Source: Sesamum alatum
Taxonomy: Eukaryota; Streptophyta; Magnoliopsida; Lamiales; Pedaliaceae
Assembly (NCBI GenBank): GCA_034509735.1
Contig: JACGWO010000001.1
Coordinates: 32,801,966 to 32,865,965 of the forward strand
Length of the DNA stretch: 64,000 nt
Direction: 5' to 3'
Below are positions 49,025 to 61,203 of this stretch, piece by piece. The position numbers and the translations under genes are program-made. How positions within the stretch are numbered: position 1 is the stretch's first letter; each line of letters starts with the position of its first letter. Below the pieces are notes generated by a model, which worked only from the letters and a program-made list of their open reading frames with translations, searched no databases and had not been told where the DNA came from.

Positions 49025-52000
49025 AAAAGTATGAATAGGGATTTTGGTTTCTTTCTTTTTTTAATTGGAGTAAATTAACCTTGTAATATTATTTTTCTAA
49101 GGATAAAAATATAAAATAATATACTTATTGATTCCTATTAATTACTATTCACATTATACATATTTAGTCTTATTAATTACTTTCACATTATCCATAGTTA
49201 TTCATATTAATTATTTTCCACATTATATCATTTAAGCATATTATGTTTTTGTATATTAAATTCATAATATAATACACTTACTAGATTAAGAATAGCCCAA
49301 TAATATAACATGAAATGACTAGAAAAAATCATGAAATTGAAAGAATTTAATGTTGAGAATTTTCTAGCATATATATAAATGAGAATTAGTTAGATCACTA
49401 GACATATTAAAATATAGAGGTTAGATGACGATTGAAATCAATTAAATGAATTGTCATGTGTAACAAACATTTGAAAATAGGTTAAAAGAAAAATGAGAAT
49501 CGATTAAATTACTTATCATATAGAGTGAATACTTTTTGTTGTAAGATAGACTAAGACGTAATTTGAGCATTTGAGATGTCATTAATAGGTACGTTGTATG
49601 ATTCTTTAATCATCTCTAATATAATAGAAAAAAAGGACAGTGTACATATTTGATCTTTCAACAATATACAATAAAAATTGCTCCTTGTAAAAAAATATCA
49701 AAAGGTGTAAATGTTTCTCCTAAACCAACACTACACATATCTTGTTTCTGAAAAAAAAAATGAAAAAGAAGAAAAAATGGGCATACAACCATAGATAAAT
49801 ATTTCTACATCTATGTATATTATAAAAGTGTGAACGAGTTGCCATGTTTTATGTTTCTTTCTATTTTATGATGTCAAGTATATTATTTTCACAAAATATT
49901 AGATTATAAATTTATGTGTACAAATAAGTAATTGTGTAATAGTTGTTGATTACTTAGATAGTTGAATTGAGATAGAATGATAATAAACATAAATTATAAT
50001 AAAGAGTTTCATTCATCTATAGAGTTTTATTTATAACAAATTAAATAAAATTAATTAAAAATCGTAATACTAACTAGAAAAATATATGGATCATATAATT
50101 AGGAGAAGATACGTTTTGGAAACTTGAAGAAGCAGCTCTTTGAAAGCAAGAAAAGCAATCCATGGGACAATTTGCCATTAATTTAATGTAAGTTAAATTT
50201 TATAATAAGATATTATAAAAAATATGAGCAACGTGAGATGTTTTATATTTTTTAATTAATTTATGTTGATTAAAAATATTAAAATTGCATAGAAAGTCTA
50301 ATTTCATATGCCCACAAAAATATTCCGGGGTACATAATACCGCAAGTTCAACAAAAATAAACTTCAATGAGAAACAAACACATTATATAAGTTTATCTTA
50401 AAATCAATTATATATGAAAAAACAAACTTAGAATATGATAATTATTTCATAAGTGGTTTTATAATTAATTGTTTTTATAATTTTGATTCTAAAATCATAA
50501 TAATATTATTCAAAACTTATTTATGAATTAAATGAGTCTATGGTTTTTTTGATTATTTAATGCACAGATTACTTGGTCTATAAGATTTCTATTACATTAT
50601 TTTCAATAATAAGTAATTTAATTTATGTACATTTATATTTTTAATTCGATTTTAACTTATAAAATTAGTCAATAATTTTTATGCTTATTCCATTCAATTC
50701 ATTCCATAGGATACTATTCGTCAATTTAGACTATTTTCCACCAACATGAGGAATAAGATAAAATGTAAAGAGATTATTACAAGAAAATTACATTATAAAC
50801 AACTTTATTGATTATTAGTATAAGAGTTCAAAAATAAAATTAAAAATCAAAAGCTAATTTTTATTTATTTCTTGCTTTGCACAACAACAAAAAAAAATTA
50901 AAATCTTATTTCATTCATGAAGTAAATTTAGAATATGGATTAATTTAAATGATAATTTTTTATTACGAATATAGGCATGTAAAAAGTCAAGTAATATTTT
51001 ATAAGTAAAACAAATAATTATAAGATCTAAAATTTCAATAGAAGACAAAGAACAAAAAGATTAATTATCGATGTTTTCACATAAATAATGGTGACTTTCT
51101 TATCATAAATATAGAGATGAAAGATAAGGATCATGGGGAGAATTAATTTTACAATCTAAGAGTTTATAAGAGGGAAATTTCACATAAAATTGAAGATCAT
51201 AAGTCCAATGAAACATAAGAAAAGATTCAAGGGAGCTATTAATTAAGTGATATTTTTAAAATGAAATTAATCATTTGATTTTGAATGGTTATCAACTAGC
51301 ATTATATTTACTGAAATTTTAAATTAAAAGTCCTAATTTTAATCATCATTTGATCACATACAACTTTTATTTTTAAGTATAAGTTCAGATTTGTACATAC
51401 AATGATATTTGTTTTACATATAAGAGTATTGATATCTATACCATAAGGCTTATGAAATATTCAAAAGGTTTCTTGAAACATATTTTTCTAATACCCAATA
51501 ATATAATAACTATCATGTTCTAAATAATAAAAAGGGGGGATACTTGGGCTTTCTTTTAATGATAATATAGTTTAAAAATAATATCAAGGGTACTTTCTAT
51601 GTTCTAAACTCCTCTATTAAAATTAGCAAAGTGGTTTCATTCTACTGTAATTTTTTGATTACATTAGATTTTCAAACAAAATCAATTCGTATGAAACTAG
51701 ACTTCAAGAGTGTTTAGTCATAGGTCATAGTCATAAAAGTACTTCCTATAATTAAGATAATTGTGCTTGTTTAAATTAATATTTTTTATTTATTGGGGAG
51801 ATGATATGATACTTTTCTAATTTTTTACACTAATTAAATATTTTCCATCTACTATAATTGGAAGTACAAATTAAGACGATTTTATAGGAAAAAAATATAA
51901 AATTTTAACTCTTTAAAACTTTGCTACTAAATAAAAAAGAACTACTGATTAAATAAGTAAATAAATATATATTAAATTATAATATTATTTGGATATACAC

Positions 52001-53580
52001 TTTTTAAATTCTATTTATCCAATTAATTATTCATGATATATTTTATTTACTTGAATAATACTATAATTCTTGTAATATAGACTTATATTTATAAAAATAT
52101 ATATTCATATTAACGAGCCCAACTGAGTAAATAATTTTGAATATGTTTATTTTTAGTTTTTAAGTATTTAGATTTAGAAAAAGACATAAAATAAGAAAGG
52201 TAATCTTTTTTAAACTATTACATTTTCTTTTCATATTTTTTCTTGATAAGACCATATATGGTCCTCTAGAAAATATAAAAAGGATAAATGATAAAAAGAG
52301 AGAGAGAGACTTAAAATAATTAATAATTTATGTTTACTTTTTCCTAATATATTTTTTCTTCTGGTGTATTTGTAATTTAATTTTATCATGTTTCTTTGTG
52401 AAAATATCAGAGAAAAAGACATAGATAATATTTTTATGAATTATTATATAACGGCTACAAATTTATATGGCAATAAAATAATATTATGGATGTCTAATTA
52501 AAAGTGTAATTAGACTAAAATAATTGGACTCTTAAACATTTAATAAATTGATGAAGTTTTGATCATTAAAAATTGAAAATTGAAGTAATTATTTTTATAT
52601 CGTTTCATAGACGGTTTAATCAATTTAGAACTTTGTTCTAGAATCTCTTTGAACAACATGATGAATAAACTAATTTTTTTTATAATGAAGCTATTAGTAG
52701 AAAATTATGTTATAAATAACTTTAAGTTTAGTTAACATAAGGAGTAAAAACATAAAAGAAAAAAAAAGAAATGGCTAAATTAATAAATTTGCACAACCCA
52801 AAAAGATTAAAATATTATTTCATCAGGGAGACAAGTTTAGAATAACCACAAGTTCAATGAAAATAAAGTTTAATTAGAAACAAGGATTATTATGCTTATT
52901 CCATAATACAATATTAATTGTATTTTCTTTTTATGCTTTATTTTAATTAGAACTAATTAATAAGATGAAAGATCTAAAAGTTTATTTTCGTTGTTTGTTC
53001 CTGTAACGTGATCATCAATGTAAAGCTCATTTATTGAGAATATAAGATCTTGCCTTATTAAACAAACATTAAACTACAATTAGAAAAGCACTGTGTCAAA
53101 AATAAATATGTTTATTCTACTTTAATATATTTATATATCGTAAATGATGCACATACTTAAATTTTTCTATATGCATTACTTCTCTATTTAAAAAAATCAA
53201 TCACTATATATTTCTTATTTATCAGTCTTTTTTTTTTTTAAAGAAAGCCACCCGAAGGTGGTGGGGATCTTTTAGGGTCCCCATCCCTTCTTATTTATCA
53301 GTCTTAGTCATTGTTAATATATATATATATATATATATATAGTGTGTATTTTAATCTTCTGTGTGTTTGTTATGTATGTCTACCCAAATTTACTTATATA
53401 CGAATGTGATTTACTTGTACAAAAAAAATGCATATATTGCAAGTAGAACAAATAATAATAACTTTTATTTATAAAGTGCCTATTAAATTTAGTTAATATA
53501 TTCTTATTATAAATTTTTTTATTATTACAATGTAGTAATTTATTGAGATAATATGAATGCAACGCACGTGCTTATTCTCA
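49015..53580 (+). mobile_element. Helitron-like element 2 (cluster), non-coding
   Basis: Two Helitron-type 5' ends: a diverged one at about 49015-49045 (TCTATATAAAAGTATGAATAG) and a good one at 49810 (TCTATGTATATTATAAAAGTG, after an A). One 3' hairpin-like end (TGCAACGCACGTGC) sits at 53563-53577, but no CTAG follows it. The interior matches Helitron-like element 1 over long stretches (for example 50640-52350 with 41450-43870, and 52900-53500 with 44600-46160). The likeliest reading is a younger insertion within an older relative. No Rep/helicase frame. Confidence 0.6.
53319..53341. repeat. (AT)n microsatellite
   Basis: About 11 AT units within the Helitron-like cluster. Confidence 0.95.
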
Positions 53581-53588
53581 CACAATGT

Positions 53589-53705
53589 TAATTAGCTCTG
53601 GATGTGGCCTTTTTACTCAGAATTTAGACTTTAGACAGGTTTCCAACATAAAACAACTACTTCATTATATTTGCATTACAAACTTAGCTAACATCATCAA
53701 ATTGT
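53589..53705. repeat. 117-bp duplication of the TPX2 downstream sequence (right copy)
   Basis: Partner of 48834-48950. Probably the original, since it continues into the sequence downstream of TPX2 (53706-53833), which likely includes the 3' untranslated region. Confidence 0.85.
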
Positions 53706-53833
53706 TCTGTAAAACATCGGATTGAGGGTAAAAGGAACATAGAACTCGAGCAGCGGCCCATGATTCCCACACAATGTTCACGAGTACTTGAACGATACAT
53801 ACAACATCACCACCACCAAGATGGTGGGGACAA

Positions 53834-56800
53834 TCACCTCATATGAGAGGCGGCTGCTCTGGGAGCGGTTGCCGCTGGACAGACCAGCCTTCGCTTCTCT
53901 TTTCTACGATTTACAAGCAGTTTTGGGGACTTGGCCTTTGTAACTTCTTTAGCAGACCTGTTTAATAATACCCAAAAAACACATGTATATCAGAGGAAAC
54001 AGTTGTAAAAAGACTAATGAAACAAGTGAATTTGCTGTTTAAGACATACTTCTGTGGTAAGAAGGGATGATGGAAATTAGGCACTGGTCTCGCATGAGGG
54101 ACTAACGTCCTTCGCAGCTGTTTCAAAGCCTTCTCCTCCTCCATCTGCAACACAAGGAATTAAAGAAAGTAGCCATATCAAATCATGTTTCTCAAGTATA
54201 AATAACTTTCAAAGGTGCTATAAAGTGTTATATAAGTTTATGGACTCTTACCATCCTTGCTGATTCTGCCTCTTCTCTGTATCTCTTGTAAACCATTTCT
54301 TTCTCCTTAATCTGGGAAACAACTCTTTTAAGAATTTTTAAACCACACAAAAGTTTTCAGATAGGCAAACAAAACTAGAGAAAGGAAGTTACCTTCTTGT
54401 CAAATTCTGCTCTGTCGATAGCTCTGTGATCGACGTTTAGATTGAATTCCTCAACTTCTGTCAATGGCCTGCGTACTTTCTCTGGAACTGGAATAGGGTC
54501 CCTGATACAAACAGATTAGAAGTTATTTCCGAGTCTATAAACATAACTTAAATGGGAACCCATAAAGAACTATAATGGTTATGTCATCAGGGTCATACTC
54601 TTTCAAGATAGGCTGGGCCTTAAATATTCTCATCTGAGCTTCTTCCATCTCCCTTCTTCTCTTTTCTTCCATCTCTCTCTGCATCTCTTCTTCATGCCTC
54701 AACAGACTTTCCAATTGAAAGGGTTCTGGTTTCGTGCATGGCTTTGGTTCCGGCTTCGGTGGAATCTGCTCAAGAGAGAAATATGTAAAATACGAACACA
54801 ATAAAGAAATGTAATGTGAGATATAGAGGACAGAGATATACATACCACAGGATAATCTGTTGTGTAGGGATATGGATGAGCTTTCGGTACCCGAGCCCTC
54901 TCCTCTTCCAACTGTTTCTGCGTGAGTTCCTCAACCATTCTTTTCTCTTTCTCTGCCCCTCTTTCCTGCCGTGAAATAAAAAGAGTCTCTTATAAGTTGT
55001 TTTAGAGCTTATAAAATATTACAAAGTGCTATTTGATATTTTTTTGTAAATAACAAGCTTATTATAATCCAAAAATATGACGTTAGGAGCTTATTAGTTT
55101 ATTTAGATGAAGTAAGAAATTCCCGACTTATTTTCGAAATATATGATGATAACCAAAAATTAATAATGATAAGATTGTGTTTAAGTTGTTATTACACATA
55201 ATTAATTATTAATGATGAATGCAAACAAAGGAAAACATAGAATTGGAATAGAAACAGAAGATGAAGTGGAAAGGTATAACAATATCAATAACATGGATGA
55301 AATGTTCACACCTCAGTGTGGAGATGAAAAGGATTTGGAGTAGTATTCTTGGGAAGGGGCTTCTCCTGATGAGGTTCTGAACTTATTGACAGCTGAAGAA
55401 ACAGGAGAAAAATGAACACTCATTTAGTTAAAGAACTAAACTAACAGACAGAAATTCCTGTTATATTTACCTTATCAAAGAGATCTACAACAGCTGTTGG
55501 TGGTGGGATTCTTTTGTCTATGGCAAAGTGAAATTCCTGAGGTATGGTGACCTGCTTCTTGGAGTTGCAGAATATACCCATGTCCCCTTTGCTTTCAAAT
55601 ATCTGTTGCAACCGAAAGACAGTGAATTATACAGTAAAGTGAAAACAAAGCTAGAGATGGTGGAAGGTGCCTTACCTTTCTATTCAACGGTCTCGCCTTG
55701 AACTGCGGAGCGTTTTCAAGTTCCTCTTTTTCTAGTTCCTCAGAACTTTTGATTCTGGGAGGACGTGCTCGGAGTGAAGTTTGAAGAACAGGTGATTTTG
55801 GTGCTGTAAGGTGAGGCTTCCATTGATGGCTCTGCAGCAATAACAAAATGAGTTCTATTCCTGATGGAAACTAGTAAGCAGAATGAACACACCCATAACA
55901 AAAGCATTTCATTTGAAACCTGGAAAATATTCGACGGTACCTTTACCTCAATAAATTCGGTTGAGGCCACAGTAGATGTTTCAACATTCTGATTGGCTCT
56001 TGACATTGTTTCCAAATGGAATTCCTTGAATTCCGGAGGCTGCGGTGTGCTTCTTGCCAAAGGTGTAACGCTGGGGGCCTCAAAGATCTTTTTTCGTTTA
56101 AGGGGCGAGCCTTTAAACTTCGGAATCTTAGCCATCATCTCTTCCTCCAATTCAGCTGAACTCTTAATTTTTAACAGAAACGCACTCGCTGAGATGTTTC
56201 AAATTCAGGTGTTTTTAGGCCTTGTCAGTGTAAGCTTAGGCTTCCTCTGTCACGTTGCTCCAGAAGCAATACTCGCTCCCTGCGAAAAGGGAACTGGTGC
56301 GAGGGAAAGACACCTCTCTCGTACCCCGATTGGAACTTTCTCATCATTTCTGCCCATAGAACAAATGGTGCTGCTGGTTTCGGACATACATTCTGCAATA
56401 TCATAATGAGTCGGTATTTCTTAGTAATGGTAAGAAAGCGGAACAGTTTGCAATTGAGATACATAACAGAAGATCACCTTACGGTCCTCTTTACAAGTTT
56501 TGGCAGTTGACGAGCAGAAGTTGGAACTACTGCTGATGATGCCAGTTCGTGTTTTGTGAGGCGGATTCCAAGGTTTATTGACTGTAAGAATCTGTCGGGA
56601 TTTTCCTCCTTCCAGTTTCTGTCTCTTGATGGCATGGTTCTCATGAGCAAAGTTGGGGGTTCCAACGATGCTCTTGACATTTGTGTCTCTAAGGAAGCAT
56701 AAGCCCGACTCAAGTTAGCACAAGAAATGTTAACTATGGAAAGGAGAAGCTACAGATAACCGGTAAATTGCATACCTTCTAACACTAGCTGGTTTATTGT

Positions 56801-58682
56801 TATTGACTTGTGATTTTTGCAACCGATTCTTTGAATTCATCGCTGAAGGATTTTTAAGCATGCTAGCTATTTTCTTGGCTGTCTGTGCCTTCTTGTTTTC
56901 AATCTGTTTTTGAGGTGCGGAGTGCAAACTTCTGCCCCTAATGATGTAAACAACTCAAGTTGAGATACAATGAAAGACAAAAAAGAAAGAGAGAAAGAAA
57001 ACATTAAATTCCCCAGCTAATTCAAGAATAGAAAGGTGATTAACCTCGGACTGCTTCCATTGGTTGAGAAGACGAGGAGGCATTCTCTCCTACAAGGCTG
57101 AAATCACCAGAAGCAAATTTTAGGTCGGGCTATTAACAAACTTATTTCTCCTCACAATCAACACTTACAAGAAACAAAAATAACTTTGCAAAAAAGGGAA
57201 CATACTTCCCAGTTTCCTCAGAGCATGCCCCTCCACCAGCATTCACTGTCTTCTCAGTTTCAGAATTCTGCAATTGATTAAATATCATGAGAAACAGAAT
57301 TACAGCAAAACTCTCAACACGTCGAGGAAGAATACGTGCCTCGTTTAGGATATTTAAGCTAATGTTTTTCTTAGTTTCATCCGGGCCGACAACTTCCGCC
57401 TGAGGCATGACACACGTTCTAACTTCTTCTGTAGTTTCAGCTGAAATGATCTCTGCTTCAGGTCTGTAATATATAGGAGTATTAGAAATAGGCTATAGCA
57501 GAGAAACGAAGAACTCTAACATTAGTAAGTCTTTCGAAACCCGAAGAGACGTTTACTAACATTGTTTCCTTTAGTGATTTTGGTGCTGATTCCTCTGCAG
57601 AATTAGATGCTTCTTTCAATGGTTCTGGTCCCTTTTGCGTTTGCTCGTCTTCACCAAAATTGCATAGAATCTGAAGTTGAATGTTTCTGGTAGCCTTAAT
57701 TCTAGGCATAAATGCTGCAGAGACCAAAATGGCTAAATATGAATCCTCAATTCAAACTAGATGGAACATGGAAGATGGAAAAGACACTAAACACTGGAGA
57801 CTTTAATCCAAAAGTCAGTTTCAAGTTGGACTAATTCCAGTCAAATGACTTAAGGATTCCCATCCAAATGATCAAAAAAGTAAGATGAAAAAACATGATA
57901 AAATTCAGCAATTTAAACAAAAGCTTGTGAACAATATGAACAAATTTCATTCAACAGTTAATACTTCACTTGCAGACATAAGCCAAAGCTACAGAAGATC
58001 AATCATTTAAGGCAGTGTATACCCATCACCCAATCCCAGTTTTGACATTCTTAATACCATAGATGGGTAAAGCAGTAGAACTTAAGATTCCAATAGATAT
58101 AAGAACCTGAGGATTCATGAAAACTCAATGAAAGATTAAGGTTCTCAATATCTAAGTCAAAAACCGCTCCATAAATTGCAGAATTCTGATCTGTCTGAGA
58201 TACCAGAAACATAAATAATTTAAGAAATCATTTCCTAATAACCAAAAGGCCGAATCCCTCAATCCCAAGGTCAACCAAACCAAAATTAAGATTTCAAAAC
58301 CCCAGGATTTTAAACATGAATTTCATATAAATAAAAATGCAAGAAGCTCCTCCTTTTATCACATTGGTAGAAGTAAAGGTTCATACACTCAACAACCCAG
58401 AATTCGATGGACCCAAGAGTCAACATATAAGTGTTGAGAAAAATCCCAAGAAATCAAATCCACATTCTAAATTTTCTGAAGAAACTTAATAATAAATTAG
58501 CAGAAGGGGAAGTAGACGCACGAGAAGGGGCATAAGGGCGGGGCATTATCGAACCAGAGCTCCGCATTGCGAACATCCTCATCAGTCTCCCCGCATATGA
58601 AATCGTAAAATCGGGGCGCTGAGAACTCGTACGCCTCGTCGATCATGAACAAATTACTCGAGGACTCCTCCAACGCCGCCAT
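53834..58682 (-). CDS. TPX2: TPX2, spindle-assembly factor and Aurora-kinase activator; about 17 exons
   Basis: Plant TPX2, a microtubule-binding protein that activates Aurora kinase and promotes spindle assembly; importin-regulated. Exons (minus): 58682-58522, 57714-57561, 57463-57340, 57267-57206, 57089-57045, 56937-56776, 56709-56483, 56393-55947, 55831-55676, 55602-55471, 55392-55312, 54965-54846, 54765-54599, 54501-54393, 54311-54252, 54144-54050, 53957-53834; about 810 codons, the family's usual size. The N-terminal Aurora-binding part has YEFSAPRFYDF then FMPRIK. The middle (importin-binding region) has KIPKFKGSPLKRKKI, PKSPVLQTSLRARPP and TIPQEFHFA. The C-terminal TPX2 domain has YTTDYPV, FKAQPILKE, EFNLNVDHRAIDRAEF and KALKQLRRTLVPHARPVPNF. 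Exons 9-17 join in frame with GT/AG sites. Exons 1 and 8 carry one-base frame breaks; exons 3-5 borders are less certain. Product assignment is firm. Confidence 0.9.
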
Positions 58683-58859
58683 TCAACGAACAAGAGCAAC
58701 TAATGCTACAACTGTTGAGGCGTGGGCGACAAAGAGGAATTGGGTGAAGGAAGATCTTGATGAATGGGGAAAGAGAGCAAGTCTTGATCTTGCAAGAATG
58801 TATTGTGTCGTTTAGAGAGAGAAGGAAAAAGATGGGGAGATATTAACGTTCGGATTTTG

Positions 58860-58870
58860 TCTAACGGTCG
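58860..58870 (+). promoter_or_regulatory. MSA-like element 1 upstream of TPX2
   Basis: TCTAACGGTCG matches the mitosis-specific activator consensus YCYAACGGYYA at 10 of 11 positions, about 180 bases upstream of the TPX2 ATG. MSA elements bind MYB3R factors in G2/M genes. Confidence 0.55.
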
Positions 58871-58919
58871 AAATTTTTGAAAAGGGAGGGGAGCTGAGGT
58901 GTCTGTTGGAGTGTTGGGT

Positions 58920-58930
58920 GATAACGGCTA
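58920..58930 (+). promoter_or_regulatory. MSA-like element 2 upstream of TPX2
   Basis: GATAACGGCTA keeps the AACGG core and the YYA end of the MSA consensus (9 of 11), 60 bases from element 1 in the same orientation. Confidence 0.5.
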
Positions 58931-58998
58931 GAAACTATGGTCTATTTGGCAATACGTCGCCATTTTAGGGAAAAATAAATTACTGTTTATGTTTTTTT

Positions 58999-59022
58999 TT
59001 TTTTTTTTTTTTTTGGCGAATA
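58999..59022. repeat. poly-T tract
   Basis: About 23 T between the TPX2 upstream region and palindrome P2. No other feature between 58931 and 59061. Confidence 0.9.
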
Positions 59023-59061
59023 TATTGATTATTTATCTTACTTGATATGCCCCTCTTGTAA

Positions 59062-60594
59062 GGGCAAATTTATTTATTAAATTTAAAAAAAAATAAAAAT
59101 TTAAAATTGATGTCGTTTGACACCAATTTTAAAACTCGACGAAATGGACGGGGGTTGTAACCCCGTCTTCATGGGTGTGTCAGGTAAATCGTCTGACACA
59201 CCCCATTTTATATATATATATATATATATTTATATTTTTAATTTTTTTTAAAATTAATTATGTATTAATTATTAATTAAAATTTTAAATAATAATTAAGT
59301 TTAATTATATAATTAATATTAATATTAATTATTATTTTAAAATTTTAAATTATTATTTAAATTATTTTTCTAAAATAAATATAATTAAGTTTTTAATAAT
59401 TAATAAATATATTTATTAATTAAATATGACCTATAATATTACATTGTGTAAAAAATAAAAATATTATAAATTAGTGATGATTATAATTATAATAGTGACC
59501 ATCAGTCTCATGTGTAAGTCGTTGGTATTGGTGTCGAGGTCTTTTTTTTTTTCACCAATCGGTTCTGTTGTCTCATTTATTTTTTAAACTACGATTAACA
59601 ACTATATTATCTAATTTTTGATTAGTTGTCTAGGTCTTTTTATTTTCTTACAATTTTGATAAACACAGTTGTTAATCAACATAGTTTAAATTTGATAATA
59701 TTGTGTTGTTGGCATGAGCGCTAAGTCTTTAAATTTATATATCAAAGACGGGGTTTGTAACCCCGTCTTTAAATTTATATATACAAAATATCCCACGTTA
59801 TTATGACAAACAAAAGTTATCTTAACCATGTAATTGATAAAAATATTTAACTCACCGGGAACATAGAATGGGCGTTAAGTATTCTTCTTTAAAGCATGTG
59901 ATAACGAGATTTCAACGGCGCATTGTAAGAAGACTTAGTGCCCATGCCATCAACACAATATTATCCAATTTATACTATGTTGATTAACAACTACGTTTAT
60001 CAAATTTTTAAGAAAACAAAAAGACCTCGACAACTAATTAAAATTTAGATAATATAGTTGTTAATCGTAGTTGAAAAAATTTAATGAGCCAACAGAACCG
60101 ATTGGTGAAAAAAAAAAAAGACCTCGACACCAATACTACGACATACATATGAGACTGGTGGTCACTATTATAATTTATAATTCATCACTAATTTTATAAA
60201 TTTTTTTATTTTTACACAATATAATATTATAGGTCATATTTAATTAATAAATATATTTGTTAATTATTAAAAACTTAATTATATTTATTTAGAAAAAATA
60301 ATTAATATATTATAAATAATAATTTAAAATTTTAAAATAATAATTAATTAATATTAATATTAATTATATAATTAAATTTAATTATTATTTAAATTTTTTT
60401 ATTAATAATTAACACATAAGTAATTTAAAAAAATTAAAAAAAAAACCAAAAGAAAAATAATAATAAAATGGGGTGTGTCAGGCGAGTTACTTGACACACC
60501 CATGAAGACGGGGTTTGTCTTTTACCCAATTTTGAAAATTGGTGTCAAACGACATTAAATTGAATCTTTTTTATATTTAATAAATAATTTCGCC
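59062..60594. mobile_element. Palindromic foldback (MULE-like) element P2, 1533 bp
   Basis: Ends GGGCAAATTTATTTATTAAA and the inverse of GGCGAAATTATTTATTAAA. Flanked by a perfect 9-bp duplication CTCTTGTAA (59053-59061 and 60595-60603). The arms are mirror images for some 700 bases (gatgtcgtttgacaccaatt, catgggtgtgtcagg, gacacaccccattttat, AT-rich inner arms, cctcgacacc). Hairpins of the GACGGGGTTTGTAACCCCGTC type stand in the left arm (59148), at the centre (59747-59772) and, as a half-site, in the right arm (60509). No coding frame. Confidence 0.9.
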
Positions 60595-61203
60595 CTCTTG
60601 TAATGTGTGCTTCTTTTATTTCAAACTAGTGTACAATCAAATGAGTATACATAGTTAATTTAAAAAAATATTTGAATTAATAAATTATAAATATTAGAAG
60701 GAAAAAACATATGGAAGTTACGAAAATTAAGAAGTTAAAAATAAGGTTAATCGTGAAAAGTAGAGAATTGGAAACAAAGAATTCAGAGAAAACATTAATA
60801 TCAGTGAAATAGTATTAAAATTAAAAATTAAAAAAATTCACGGAGTAAAGTTGAAGGATGCCAAAAATTCCCTCTTCAATAATAGTTTACTAAGTATATG
60901 GGGCACAATTAAATGTGTGTGCACAATTATTTTAAATTTCAAAAAATAATTATTACTTTTAAACCATATATGAATTGGATAAATATTAAAGAATAGAATA
61001 AAGCTATGAGAAACTATAAGAAAAAGAGTGAGTAAAGAAAAAGAGATGTGAAAGTTGAGTGGAGAGAGAAAAATAAAATAATTAAAAAATATTAAAAAAA
61101 ATAGCATATCAAAAAAATTGAAGACACAAACTTGGTGCTTCAATTATATGAAGGTATAGATTTCAATTTTAGGAGATATGTGGCATGTCCACAATAAATC
61201 AAG
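60595..61203. other. AT-rich region without recognised features
   Basis: Lies between P2 and the truncated end of the Copia element. The 101-codon minus-strand frame at 61143 is low-complexity (Phe/Ile/Leu-rich) and not supported as a gene. Confidence 0.55.

Noticed and set aside
53563..53577. Complete 3' end of Helitron-like element 2
   Set aside because: The hairpin-like stem is there, but no CTRR end follows, so I call only an approximate boundary.
55993..56406. 137-codon plus-strand frame
   Set aside because: Antisense shadow of TPX2 exon 8.
61040..61143. Minus-strand Phe/Ile/Leu-rich frame, possible membrane peptide
   Set aside because: Low-complexity translation of AT-rich DNA; no start context or homologue recognised.
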